56,289 nucleotides of DNA from an uncultured Pelagibacteraceae bacterium. GTDB lineage: Bacteria; Pseudomonadota; Alphaproteobacteria; Pelagibacterales; AG-422-B15. The stretch lies in contig CABYZQ010000007.1 in the NCBI GenBank assembly GCA_902523535.1, positions 1 through 56,289 on the forward strand, read 5' to 3'. The translations under genes and the position numbers were made by a program. The stretch's first letter is position 1. Each line of letters opens with the position of its first letter. Shown one piece after another: positions 18,035 through 26,160 of the stretch. The notes under the pieces were generated by a model, which was given only the letters and a program-made list of their open reading frames with translations, was not told where the DNA came from and did no database searches.

Positions 18035-20601
18035 GTTTCGATGACAATATTTAAAATTTTATTTGGAACATAAATCGATTTTAATATATTTTTTCCAGAT
18101 AAGGCATCTTTTATATTTTTAATGTTTTGTATTTCATCATATATATCTTTCTCGGATGCTCCTTTCGAGACAACGACTTCTCCCCTGCGTTTGCCATTTA
18201 TTTGAATGACCACTGTGGCTTCGTCATCTTCTAAATACTTATGATTAATCTTTGGCCAGGGCTCTTTTGTTAGAGAATTTTGACCACCTATCGAAGACCA
18301 GCATTCTTCCGCTAGATGAGGGACCATAGGTTCAATTACACGAATTAGAATAAGAAGACATTCCGAGATTGCTTGTTCATCATCTTTACTACTGACATTG
18401 AACTTTGAAATTGCATTAACAATTTCAAATACCTTAGCTATCGATACATTCATTTGAAATTTCTCAATACTCTGAGTTATTGTATTGAGATTTTTGTGAA
18501 CTAGTCTCATTAATTCAAGTGTGTTGTCTTTGTATTTAATTTGATCATTATTCATATTTAATTTTAAATATTTTTTGTTGAGCTCAATAATAGTCCATAT
18601 TTTTTGACAAATTTTCCATGCCCCATTGATACCTGACTCAGACCAATTGATATCTTTTTCTGGTGGACTGTCAGAGAGCATGAACCATCGAGCAGAATCT
18701 GCTCCATAAGTTTTAATGATTATCTCAGGATCAATAACGTTTTTTTTGGATTTTGACATCGACTCAACCTGCCCCTCGACAACTTTTTTTCCAGTTGAAA
18801 TTTGAATATGTCTACCGTCTTTTTTCTCAACATCGTCAGGAAAAACCCACTCATTATCCTCATTTCGGTAGGTATTGTGACAAACCATTCCTTGTGTGAA
18901 TAGACTCTCAAACGGCTCATGAACTTTTTTCATATTTAGGGCTTTCGTGAAGAAACGCGCATAAAGCAAATGAAGGATTGCATGCTCAACCCCTCCAACG
19001 TATTGGTCAACAGGCATCCAATAATCTATTTCATCTTCATTAAATGCTTCGTTTAACTTAGATGGTGAACAAAACCTAAGAAAATACCAAGCTGAGTCGA
19101 CAAATGTATCAAGAGTATCTGTCTCTCTAATAGCCTTCATGCCCGTTTCAGGACACGTTGTATATTTCCATGTTGGATGATTATCAAGAGGGTTACCCGG
19201 TTTACTTAGATCAATATCGTTTGGAAGAGTGAGTGGTAACTGATTTTCAGGAACCTTAATAATTTCTCCATCCTCTCGATACATTATTGGAATTGGGCAA
19301 CCCCAGTATCTTTGTCTAGAAATTCCCCAATCGCGCAATCTATAATTAACTGTTTTCTTGCCTAATTTAAGTTCTTCAATTTTTTTTATCACTTCTTTTT
19401 TTGCATCCTCAATTGAGAGTCCATTTAGAAAATCAGAATTCATAAGTTTTCCAATACCAACAAAAGCTGTAATGTTATCGAATGAAGAATTGTCTGAAGG
19501 ATTAATAACCTGAATGACTTCAAGATTATATTTATTAGCAAAATCTAGGTCTCTCTGGTCATGCGCTGGGCAACCATAAATTGCGCCTGATCCATAATCC
19601 ATAAGAATAAAATTTGCAATATAAACAGGTAAAAGTTTATTTTCTATAAACGGATGTTTAATAAATAATTTTGTGTCAATTCCCACCTTTTCATTTTTTG
19701 CAATAGACTCCTCGCTAATTTTTTGGGATCTCAAGTCATCAACTTGATTTTTGATTGCTTGATCATGATTAATTAATTTGTCTACAAGTGGATGGAAGGG
19801 AGATAGAGCACAAAACGTTGCTCCAAAAATAGTATCTGGTCGTGTGGTAAATATTTTAATCTTTTCTTTATTAAGAGGTGATTCCTCAGAGGTAATTTCA
19901 AAATCTATTTCACATCCAAGTGATTTACCAATCCAGTTTTTTTGCATGGTTTTGACTTTATCAGGCCAATTTTCCATGTTTTCTAAGCTTTTTAACAAAC
20001 TTTCAGCGTAGTCTGTAATTTTAAAAAACCATTGCGATAATTTTTTTTGCTCAACCTCTGCGCCAGAGCGCCATCCTTTACCGTCAATTACCTGTTCATT
20101 TGCAAGAACTGTATTTTCGATAGGATCCCAATTCACAAGAGACTCTTTTTTGTAAATTAAATTTTCGTTATAAAATTTTAAAAAAAGTTTTTGCTGCTGT
20201 TGATAATAAATTTCATCACAAGTTGCAAGCTCACGTGACCAATCAAGTGAAAGACCCATTTGCTTTAGTTGAGCCTTCATTGTTGAAATATTTTCATACG
20301 TCCATGTTTTTGGCGATGTTTTATTTTCAATTGCTGCATTTTCTGCGGGCAAACCAAAAGCATCCCAACCCATTGGATGCATAACATTGTATCCTTGCGC
20401 TCTTTTAAATCTTGCGATGACATCCCCTAGCGCATAATTTCTAACGTGGCCCATATGAATTCTTCCTGATGGGTATGGAAACATTTCAAGTATGTAATAT
20501 TTTTTCTTATCTCTTATAATGTGGCTTTCGAAAAGCTTATGTTCACTCCAAAAAGACTGCCACTTCTTTTCAACTACTTTCGGATTGTATTTCTCTGACA
20601 T
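18031..20601 (-). CDS. leuS: Leucyl-tRNA synthetase
   Basis: LeuS charges tRNA-Leu and proofreads through a CP1 editing domain. The class I HIGH-type motif is HMGH (residues 49-52 within [17 protein letters not shown]) and the KMSKS loop is SMSKSKKN near residue 625. The editing-site [12 protein letters not shown] segment, the [11 protein letters not shown] block and a C-terminal anticodon-binding domain are present. The 856 residues match bacterial LeuS. It lies between the DUF3576 lipoprotein gene (18 bp upstream) and the sulfotransferase gene (4 bp overlap). Confidence 0.97.
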   Translation of the reverse strand: MSEKYNPKVVEKKWQSFWSEHKLFESHIIRDKKKYYILEMFPYPSGRIHMGHVRNYALGDVIARFKRAQGYNVMHPMGWDAFGLPAENAAIENKTSPKTWTYENISTMKAQLKQMGLSLDWSRELATCDEIYYQQQQKLFLKFYNENLIYKKESLVNWDPIENTVLANEQVIDGKGWRSGAEVEQKKLSQWFFKITDYAESLLKSLENMENWPDKVKTMQKNWIGKSLGCEIDFEITSEESPLNKEKIKIFTTRPDTIFGATFCALSPFHPLVDKLINHDQAIKNQVDDLRSQKISEESIAKNEKVGIDTKLFIKHPFIENKLLPVYIANFILMDYGSGAIYGCPAHDQRDLDFANKYNLEVIQVINPSDNSSFDNITAFVGIGKLMNSDFLNGLSIEDAKKEVIKKIEELKLGKKTVNYRLRDWGISRQRYWGCPIPIMYREDGEIIKVPENQLPLTLPNDIDLSKPGNPLDNHPTWKYTTCPETGMKAIRETDTLDTFVDSAWYFLRFCSPSKLNEAFNEDEIDYWMPVDQYVGGVEHAILHLLYARFFTKALNMKKVHEPFESLFTQGMVCHNTYRNEDNEWVFPDDVEKKDGRHIQISTGKKVVEGQVESMSKSKKNVIDPEIIIKTYGADSARWFMLSDSPPEKDINWSESGINGAWKICQKIWTIIELNKKYLKLNMNNDQIKYKDNTLELMRLVHKNLNTITQSIEKFQMNVSIAKVFEIVNAISKFNVSSKDDEQAISECLLILIRVIEPMVPHLAEECWSSIGGQNSLTKEPWPKINHKYLEDDEATVVIQINGKRRGEVVVSKGASEKDIYDEIQNIKNIKDALSGKNILKSIYVPNKILNIVIET

Positions 20602-20619
20602 AAAAAAAGAATTTGGGTC

Positions 20620-21177
20620 TTATAGTTCAGAAGCAATTTTTAAAGCACGTGCAGAAGATAGTATGCTTTTTTTTATTTTCTGACTTTGCTCAGCATTTAT
20701 TCCATCATCTACCCAACGATTTTCTTTTAAAGTTTGAGTAAACAATGAAACCATTAAACTCTGATCTGTCATCTCCTGATCAACAACTCGAATATTAATT
20801 TTCATTCTTGTTTTGCCGTCATCGATGCTGTACCAGTCAGTTATAATAACACCTGAAACTGAGTCTACAGATACCAAAGGCATAAAATTTACTTTATCTA
20901 AAGCGACTTCAAAAGTAACAGAAGTAATATTCAACTGGTCCCTGTCATCAAAGCCAAATAACTTACCAACTGTCAAACCCGCCCCTTCTTCCAAGATTGT
21001 GCTTCCTGGTGGTAAATTGATATCCCTTTTCTCAATTTGTCTTTCCATGGCTTCTACCTTGTTTGATTTATTATTATCAGGCTTTTCGCTGGCATTTTGC
21101 AGCTGAGCGCAGGAAACAGCAAAAAATGCTAACAAAATAGGAATTAGAACTTTTAAGAAATTTGGTAAAAATTGCAT
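20620..21177 (-). CDS. DUF3576 family lipoprotein
   Basis: A 185-residue protein with a hydrophobic leader and a lipobox ending in Cys23 (FAVSC). It matches the DUF3576 family, found almost only in alphaproteobacteria and usually upstream of leuS, as here. The mature part begins low-complexity and polar, then has GAGLTVGKLFGFDDRD and a two-layer alternating-strand pattern. The ATG at 21177 is preferred to an upstream GTG at 21186 because the leader then begins normally. The function is unknown; its constant linkage to leuS-lptE makes an envelope role likely but unproven. Confidence 0.82.
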   Translation of the reverse strand: MQFLPNFLKVLIPILLAFFAVSCAQLQNASEKPDNNKSNKVEAMERQIEKRDINLPPGSTILEEGAGLTVGKLFGFDDRDQLNITSVTFEVALDKVNFMPLVSVDSVSGVIITDWYSIDDGKTRMKINIRVVDQEMTDQSLMVSLFTQTLKENRWVDDGINAEQSQKIKKSILSSARALKIASEL

Positions 21178-21346
21178 GTTATTCACAAATAATATACTTT
21201 GTTTGATATTAGAAAACTAATTACTTCATTTTTCCCAATTTTTCAATAATTTCTAGGTGTTGTAAATATGTAACATATTTATAAAAAACGTGACATTAAT
21301 GAAAATTCTACTCAGTGATTTTTGATATTTTTGATAAAAGAACTTT

Positions 21347-21360
21347 AGTTAAATTTAACT
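21347..21360. promoter_or_regulatory. 14 bp perfect palindrome before the porin gene
   Basis: AGTTAAATTTAACT is a perfect palindrome 31 bp before the porin start, in the 214 bp gap shared with the divergent DUF3576-leuS unit. A -10-like TATGAT overlaps its last base (21360-21365). TTGATA elements at 21322 and 21331 are too far away for a standard spacer. It could be an operator overlapping the porin promoter, but A+T-rich palindromes also arise by chance. Confidence 0.35.
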
Positions 21361-21391
21361 ATGATCAACTCTAATATGAAAGGAAATTATT

Positions 21392-22276
21392 ATGAATAGA
21401 TCAAAACTAATCGGAGCAACTGCTTTAGCTTCAGTTATGGCTGCATCTGCAGCGCATGCTGAAATGTCTATCAGTGGTTTGTATGCCGGTACATTAAGTG
21501 ACTCAGACGGTGGCGGATTAGCACATGCGTTTTCTACTAACTCTATATACGTTAGCTATAGTGACTCTATGGATAACGGTATGGGAGTAAGTGTAAACAT
21601 GTCTGTTACAGATGCTGCTATTAAAACTGATGTCAACATTGACACAGGTATGGGTACTGTTGCTCTTGGTAACGGTGTTGACTCAGCTGTTGATGGCATG
21701 GATGGTTCTCCAGCATGTTTCTCACTAAATCTATGTGGTTCAGCTTTGAACGCTAACTATAATGATGGTGATTCAATATCTGGTAACTCAATTGGTTATA
21801 AAAACTCAATTGGTGGAGTAAGCTTTAACATTACTAGAGGTATGGAAAATACAGACGCAGCGACTGGTAATAGTCCTGTAATGTCTTATGCAGCAAGTAC
21901 TTCAATCATGGGCGCAACTGTAAAAGCAGGTGTATCTCAAATTGATTACAAAGCTGCTGGTACTGCTGACGTCGATCCTTCATTTGTAACTGTTGGTTAT
22001 TCACTAGCTGGCCTAAGCTTAGGTTATGCTATGTATGACGGTGACAACGGTGGTGAAGAAACTCAAATGGGTGTAGGTACATCTATGATGGGTATGGATG
22101 TTGGCGTTACTTTTGCTACGGCTGACTTAGCTACAGATGTTGACTATACTAGAATATCTGTAGGTAAAGGTATGGGAGCGGCATCTTTTGGTGTTGACTA
22201 TACTGAAACTGACGAAGCTGGTGGAACCGATAACGATTCCGACGCTTGGCAGTTCACTTACGTTGTAGGATTCTAA
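21392..22276 (+). CDS. Outer-membrane porin (alphaproteobacterial general type)
   Basis: A 294-residue beta-barrel protein. The signal peptide (about 1-23, cut after SAAHA) is followed by EMSISGLYAG, a typical first strand of Rhodobacter-type porins, and then by alternating glycine- and aromatic-rich strands. It ends WQFTYVVGF, with the terminal phenylalanine needed for barrel assembly. Two cysteines lie close together in a loop (PACFSLNLCGS). A good ribosome site (AGGA, 7 nt spacing) and a strong terminator flank it. Base and codon use is visibly richer in G and C than its neighbours, as expected for a very highly expressed gene. Substrate is unknown. Confidence 0.88.
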   Translation: MNRSKLIGATALASVMAASAAHAEMSISGLYAGTLSDSDGGGLAHAFSTNSIYVSYSDSMDNGMGVSVNMSVTDAAIKTDVNIDTGMGTVALGNGVDSAVDGMDGSPACFSLNLCGSALNANYNDGDSISGNSIGYKNSIGGVSFNITRGMENTDAATGNSPVMSYAASTSIMGATVKAGVSQIDYKAAGTADVDPSFVTVGYSLAGLSLGYAMYDGDNGGEETQMGVGTSMMGMDVGVTFATADLATDVDYTRISVGKGMGAASFGVDYTETDEAGGTDNDSDAWQFTYVVGF

Positions 22277-22306
22277 TTTACAATTAATTAGAAACTCTTT
22301 TAAAAG

Positions 22307-22337
22307 CACCTCGCATTAATTTGCGAGGTGTTTTTTT
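22307..22337 (+). terminator. Intrinsic terminator after the porin gene
   Basis: CACCTCGCA (22307-22315) pairs perfectly with TGCGAGGTG (22322-22330) around a 6 nt loop and is followed by seven T (22331-22337). This is one of only two clear intrinsic terminators seen in the window. The yggS ATG lies just 6 bp after the T-tract. Confidence 0.95.
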
Positions 22338-22343
22338 ATTTTT

Positions 22344-22997
22344 ATGAGCTTATACAAAAATTTTTTTACTGAATTTATGTCAGCAGTATCTCAGGCGAAC
22401 AGAGATATTGATGAAATAGATCTTATTGCAGTCAGCAAAAAAAAATCATCTGATGACATTAGAAAAGTTATTAATTTTGATCACCTTTCTTACGGTGAAA
22501 ATCAAATACAAGAAGTTGAAAAAAAATGGGTAGATCTAAAGAAAGAATTTCCTTCACTAAAACTACATTTTATAGGAGGCATACAAAGCAGAAAAGTTAA
22601 AGCAATATATTCTCATTGTGATGTTATTCATTCACTTGACCGAATGAAAATTGTAAAACTATTTAGTGAATTAGAAACTTCACATGGTCTTTCAAAGGAT
22701 TATTTCATACAAATTAATACAGGGGATGAGTCACAAAAATCAGGAGTATTACTATCAGAAGCCGATCAATTTATTTCGTCCTGCATTGAAAATTATAATC
22801 TCAAGATTGTAGGATTGATGTGTATTCCACCATTTGATGAAGATCCACAGAAGCATTTTATGACTTTATCAAATATGGCTAAAAACTTTAATTTGTCTTC
22901 TCTAAGTATGGGCATGTCCAATGACTTCAAAGTAGCCTTAAAATGTGGAGCCACCCACATACGCATTGGAACAAAGATATTCGGAGAACGCCCTTAA
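22344..22997 (+). CDS. yggS: YggS/PLPBP-family pyridoxal phosphate homeostasis protein
   Basis: YggS-type proteins bind pyridoxal 5'-phosphate and buffer vitamin B6 and amino-acid pools without known catalysis. The PLP-lysine strand IDLIAVSKKKS, YGENQIQEVEKKW, LHFIGGIQSRKVK, GLMCIPP and the phosphate-binding LSMGMSNDFKVALKCGATHIRIGTKIFGER end are all conserved. Length is 217 residues. The ATG is 6 bp past the porin terminator with no Shine-Dalgarno sequence, so translation may be leaderless or depend on read-through. Its TAA forms a shared TTAA with the opposing transpeptidase stop. Confidence 0.92.
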   Translation: MSLYKNFFTEFMSAVSQANRDIDEIDLIAVSKKKSSDDIRKVINFDHLSYGENQIQEVEKKWVDLKKEFPSLKLHFIGGIQSRKVKAIYSHCDVIHSLDRMKIVKLFSELETSHGLSKDYFIQINTGDESQKSGVLLSEADQFISSCIENYNLKIVGLMCIPPFDEDPQKHFMTLSNMAKNFNLSSLSMGMSNDFKVALKCGATHIRIGTKIFGERP

Positions 22998-23488
22998 GAT
23001 TCAATTACAATTCTTGATTTATTAGTTAGGTTGGTTGTAATCTGTACTAACTCTTCTTTTTCAATAGCTATACAACCCTCTGTTCCCACAAAGTTTGGTC
23101 GAGCAATGTGCAAAAAGATAGCACTTCCTTTTCCAGGAATAATGGGAGATGTGTTGTAATCTAAAACACAAACAATGTCATAAATGTCGTCACTCCTATA
23201 TAAATGTTCAGCGCTCTCTTTGAAGGGAAATTGAATATATTGGTTGTACAACTTACTATCTTGATCATCGCACCAACCGTCATTTTCTTGAATAATAGAA
23301 GAATCAATTGCAAATTTTATTTTTCCTAATTTATCTGCTCTATAATAAATTTTATTAAAACTAAAGATGCCTGTGGGCGTTGATAAATCACCTTCTTTCT
23401 TGTCATTTGTTAGTCCATTATGCCCTACAGCACATTTCAATTTCTTGTCTCTCACAAATAAATGATTATTTTTTACCAATAAGTCCAT
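22994..23488 (-). CDS. L,D-transpeptidase catalytic-domain (YkuD-type, COG3786-like) protein
   Basis: YkuD-fold enzymes make 3-3 peptidoglycan cross-links or attach proteins to peptidoglycan. The KEGDLSTPTGIF and GWCDDQDSKLYNQ blocks, and the catalytic pair H127...C139 in HIARPNFVGTEGCIAI, define the COG3786-like branch. The ATG at 23488 gives 164 residues without a signal peptide. A TTG at 23563 would add a hydrophobic N-terminus (KGIILLPIRILFII) that could be a membrane anchor, but would overlap the divergent gene by 50 bp. Which start is used decides the location of the protein and is uncertain. Confidence 0.83.
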   Translation of the reverse strand: MDLLVKNNHLFVRDKKLKCAVGHNGLTNDKKEGDLSTPTGIFSFNKIYYRADKLGKIKFAIDSSIIQENDGWCDDQDSKLYNQYIQFPFKESAEHLYRSDDIYDIVCVLDYNTSPIIPGKGSAIFLHIARPNFVGTEGCIAIEKEELVQITTNLTNKSRIVIES

Positions 23489-23513
23489 TGATGATATTAT
23501 AAATAGTATTCTT

Positions 23514-24173
23514 ATGGGCAAAAGTATTATTCCTTTTATTTTAGAAAATCCTTGTTTAAGCAATATCTTCGTTGAAGTGGCAGGTAATAAGAATATTTCT
23601 AAAATCTTTGATTTTCAAACTTCAAATATTGAAAAGCTAAAAAGAAACAAATACAAAATTATAATAAGTGACCACTCCACTTTGCAAAAAATTTTAAATG
23701 AAAAGGTAAAGGTCCATCAAATATTTTTAATTGATGACTCAAATAAAAATAGTAGCAATTTTAAAATCGATGTAAATGTAATCAAAATAAATATACCTTT
23801 TAAAATGGATGATCTCTATCACAGGATAGAAAATTACCTAATCCAAAAAAATAAAAACATTAGAAGGTTGCTTAAATATAAATATTTTACCTATGATCCA
23901 TCGACAAGAGAACTGTCCAGTGACTCATTTTCTTTACGATTTACAGAAAAGGAAAGTCAGATTTTTCTTTGTTTAATTGAAAATAAAGATTCTCATATTT
24001 CAAAAAAAGATCTTTTACATAAAGTTTGGAGTTATGGTGAAGGAATTGATACTCATACTTTAGAAACACATGTTTATGCGTTAAGGAAAAAAATAGAGAC
24101 GAAGCTGAAAATGAAAGATTTGATTATGTTTGAAGAAAAAAAAGGATACTACTTAAATAATTCAATTTTATAG
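23514..24173 (+). CDS. OmpR/PhoB-type winged-helix regulator with a degenerate receiver-like N-terminus
   Basis: The C-terminal 95 residues form an OmpR-type winged helix: LRFTEKESQIFLCL, then KKDLLHKVWSYGEGIDTHTLETHVYALRKKI, then the wing EEKKGYYLN. The N-terminal 115 residues have the strand-helix rhythm of a receiver domain, ending NIPFKMDDLYHRIENYL where a normal receiver has KPF. The acidic pair after the first strand and the lysine before PF are missing, so ordinary phosphorylation is unlikely. It lies 25 bp from the divergent L,D-transpeptidase, which is an obvious candidate target. No histidine kinase gene is adjacent. Confidence 0.75.
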   Translation: MGKSIIPFILENPCLSNIFVEVAGNKNISKIFDFQTSNIEKLKRNKYKIIISDHSTLQKILNEKVKVHQIFLIDDSNKNSSNFKIDVNVIKINIPFKMDDLYHRIENYLIQKNKNIRRLLKYKYFTYDPSTRELSSDSFSLRFTEKESQIFLCLIENKDSHISKKDLLHKVWSYGEGIDTHTLETHVYALRKKIETKLKMKDLIMFEEKKGYYLNNSIL

Positions 24174-24176
24174 TGA

Positions 24177-25535
24177 TTAAACATTCAAGAGTAGATGTTC
24201 TCTTTCCCACGCACTAATAACGTTTTGGTATGCGTCATGTTCAGTTTGTTTTATCTCTGTGTACAAAGTTACAAACTCTTTGCCCAAACTTTCAGATAAT
24301 TCATTACTCACTTTAAGTCTCTTTAATGCATCAGGAAGATATTTAGGTATATTGTGTCTTCTTTCAAACGCATCCCCTGCAATAGGTTTTTCAGGTTCTA
24401 TTTTTTCTTTGATTCCTAACAATCCACAAGATAATGATGCGGCTATAGCAAGGTAGGGATTAGTATCAGCTCCAGGAATTCTATTTTCCACGCGTCTTGA
24501 ATTATTGTGAGAAGTAGGAACCCTGAAAGCTACCGTTCTATTTTCAATTCCCCAGTGAGTATTTATTGGAGCTGAGGCATCAATTACAAATCGTCGATAT
24601 GAATTAACATAAGGAGCAAACAAAAGCATAGCGTCAGGTAAGTATGTTTGTAAACCACCAATAAAGTGAAAAAACTCTTTTGAATTGTTACCTTCTTTAT
24701 CAGAAAATAAATTATCTCCCGTCTTTGCTGAAACTAAATTCTGATGAATGTGCATCGAACTTCCCGGCTGTCCCTGATATGGCTTAGCCATAAATGTTGC
24801 GTGAATGTTATGTTTAAGAGCCACTTGTCTAACAGCTCTTTTAAACATAAATGCCTGATCAGCAAGAGCTAGAGGATCACCGTGGTTTAAATTTATTTCA
24901 ATTTGTGACGGTCCTGACTCATGTACAAGAGTATCAACTCCGATCTTCATTAACTCGCAGTAATCATAAATATCATCTGTTAACTTATCAAATTCATTAA
25001 CAGCATCGATTCCAAAAACTCTACTCCCAGTTTCTCTTCTGCCAGATTTTCCAATTGGAGTTTTTAAAGGTAAATCGGGATCTAAGTTTTGTTCACAAAG
25101 GTAGAATTCTAGTTCTGGAGCAACCACTGCTTGAAGATCTTCATCGTTTAACTGCTTAATAATATTTTTTAAAACTTGTCGTGGAGCAATCTTAGAAGGC
25201 TCGTTCGATGGATAATTGAGATCACATATTATTTGTGCAGTCGGCTCTTTATTCCAAGGAATTTTTCTAATCGTTGAAAGATCAGGCGCCATAAAGAGGT
25301 CTTCTTCAACGTAATCAATTACTTCACTTTGATAAACCCATTTGCCTGATACGGTCTGTCCAAAAACAGAGTCTGCTAACCTTAAGCTTTGCTCCTCAAA
25401 GGATTTCACAAATCTCTCGACAGGTAAGATTTTACCCTTCGATGAGCCTGCCATATCTGGGAAAATACATTCTACTTCTGATATTTTATTTGACTCAAGC
25501 CAATGCTTGAGTTCACTAATGGAACCAACCGTCAT
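24177..25535 (-). CDS. Glutamine synthetase family protein, PuuA-like (gamma-glutamylpolyamine synthetase)
   Basis: Members ligate glutamate to an amine with ATP; the closest well-known relative is E. coli PuuA, which glutamylates putrescine. Shared blocks include AGSSKGKILPV, ELEFYL, SGPSQIEINL, HATFMAKPYQGQPGSSMHIH, NSYRRF, NRTVAFRVP and RVENRIPGADTNPYLA, in the same order as PuuA. Length is 452 residues. It stands alone, with no Puu pathway genes beside it, and ends 3 bp from the regulator gene on the other strand. The exact amine substrate cannot be assigned; marine bacteria often use such enzymes on polyamines or other alkylamines. Confidence 0.85.
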   Translation of the reverse strand: MTVGSISELKHWLESNKISEVECIFPDMAGSSKGKILPVERFVKSFEEQSLRLADSVFGQTVSGKWVYQSEVIDYVEEDLFMAPDLSTIRKIPWNKEPTAQIICDLNYPSNEPSKIAPRQVLKNIIKQLNDEDLQAVVAPELEFYLCEQNLDPDLPLKTPIGKSGRRETGSRVFGIDAVNEFDKLTDDIYDYCELMKIGVDTLVHESGPSQIEINLNHGDPLALADQAFMFKRAVRQVALKHNIHATFMAKPYQGQPGSSMHIHQNLVSAKTGDNLFSDKEGNNSKEFFHFIGGLQTYLPDAMLLFAPYVNSYRRFVIDASAPINTHWGIENRTVAFRVPTSHNNSRRVENRIPGADTNPYLAIAASLSCGLLGIKEKIEPEKPIAGDAFERRHNIPKYLPDALKRLKVSNELSESLGKEFVTLYTEIKQTEHDAYQNVISAWEREHLLLNV

Positions 25536-25578
25536 AAATTAAATAATGAAAACTATTATTTTTTAACCTGCCTGTAGT

Positions 25579-26160
25579 TTAGTTATCTCTATACCTAACT
25601 ACGAATAAATTTTGGCTTATCAATATATTCTTTTTGATTTTTGTAAACTCTAAAACAGTTTTATTATTCAATTCATCAGAAATTTCCCATTTTTTAAGCT
25701 CTATAGTGTCTTTGTTAAAGGTGAGAACAATATTATTTATATTTTCTCCATTTTTATCACTAGCTTTAATTTCATAGTTGGATTCATTCTCAATAGCATA
25801 ATCTACCCTAAACTCTTGTTTAATATCTAGGTTATTTGAGAGAAGTTTTTTGAGAACGTTACCTCCTATGGCATAGCTATCAATCTGAAAACCCTCTTTA
25901 TCAACTATGCGCAACAAGCTTTCGTTAGTAATAATATCCTCTTTTTTATTTATATAAACGAACTTTGATTGGTATGGCTTAGAAAAGTAAAATTTCCCAT
26001 TTTCTAGATTACCATTCATATCTAATTGAGAAAATTCTCCAGACATTGTCTGTATTTCATTCCAGCCATTTTGAATTTTAGAAATAATTGACTCAGTCTC
26101 GGCGCTTGAAACTTGCCACGGGACCAAAGTTAAAATCAAAAAAATAGTTATACGAATCAT
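25579..26160 (-). CDS. lolA: Outer-membrane lipoprotein carrier protein LolA
   Basis: LolA ferries lipoproteins across the periplasm from LolCDE to the outer membrane. A signal peptide (about 1-20, cleaved near VSSAE) is followed by SIISKIQNGWNEIQTMSGEFSQ, then NGKFYFSKPYQSKFVY, the usual opening of LolA. The later strands are divergent but keep the concave beta-sheet pattern. Length is 193 residues. The start shares a base with the ftsK stop (TAATG). ftsK-lolA is a standard pair across proteobacteria, which strengthens the call. Confidence 0.88.
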   Translation of the reverse strand: MIRITIFLILTLVPWQVSSAETESIISKIQNGWNEIQTMSGEFSQLDMNGNLENGKFYFSKPYQSKFVYINKKEDIITNESLLRIVDKEGFQIDSYAIGGNVLKKLLSNNLDIKQEFRVDYAIENESNYEIKASDKNGENINNIVLTFNKDTIELKKWEISDELNNKTVLEFTKIKKNILISQNLFVVRYRDN

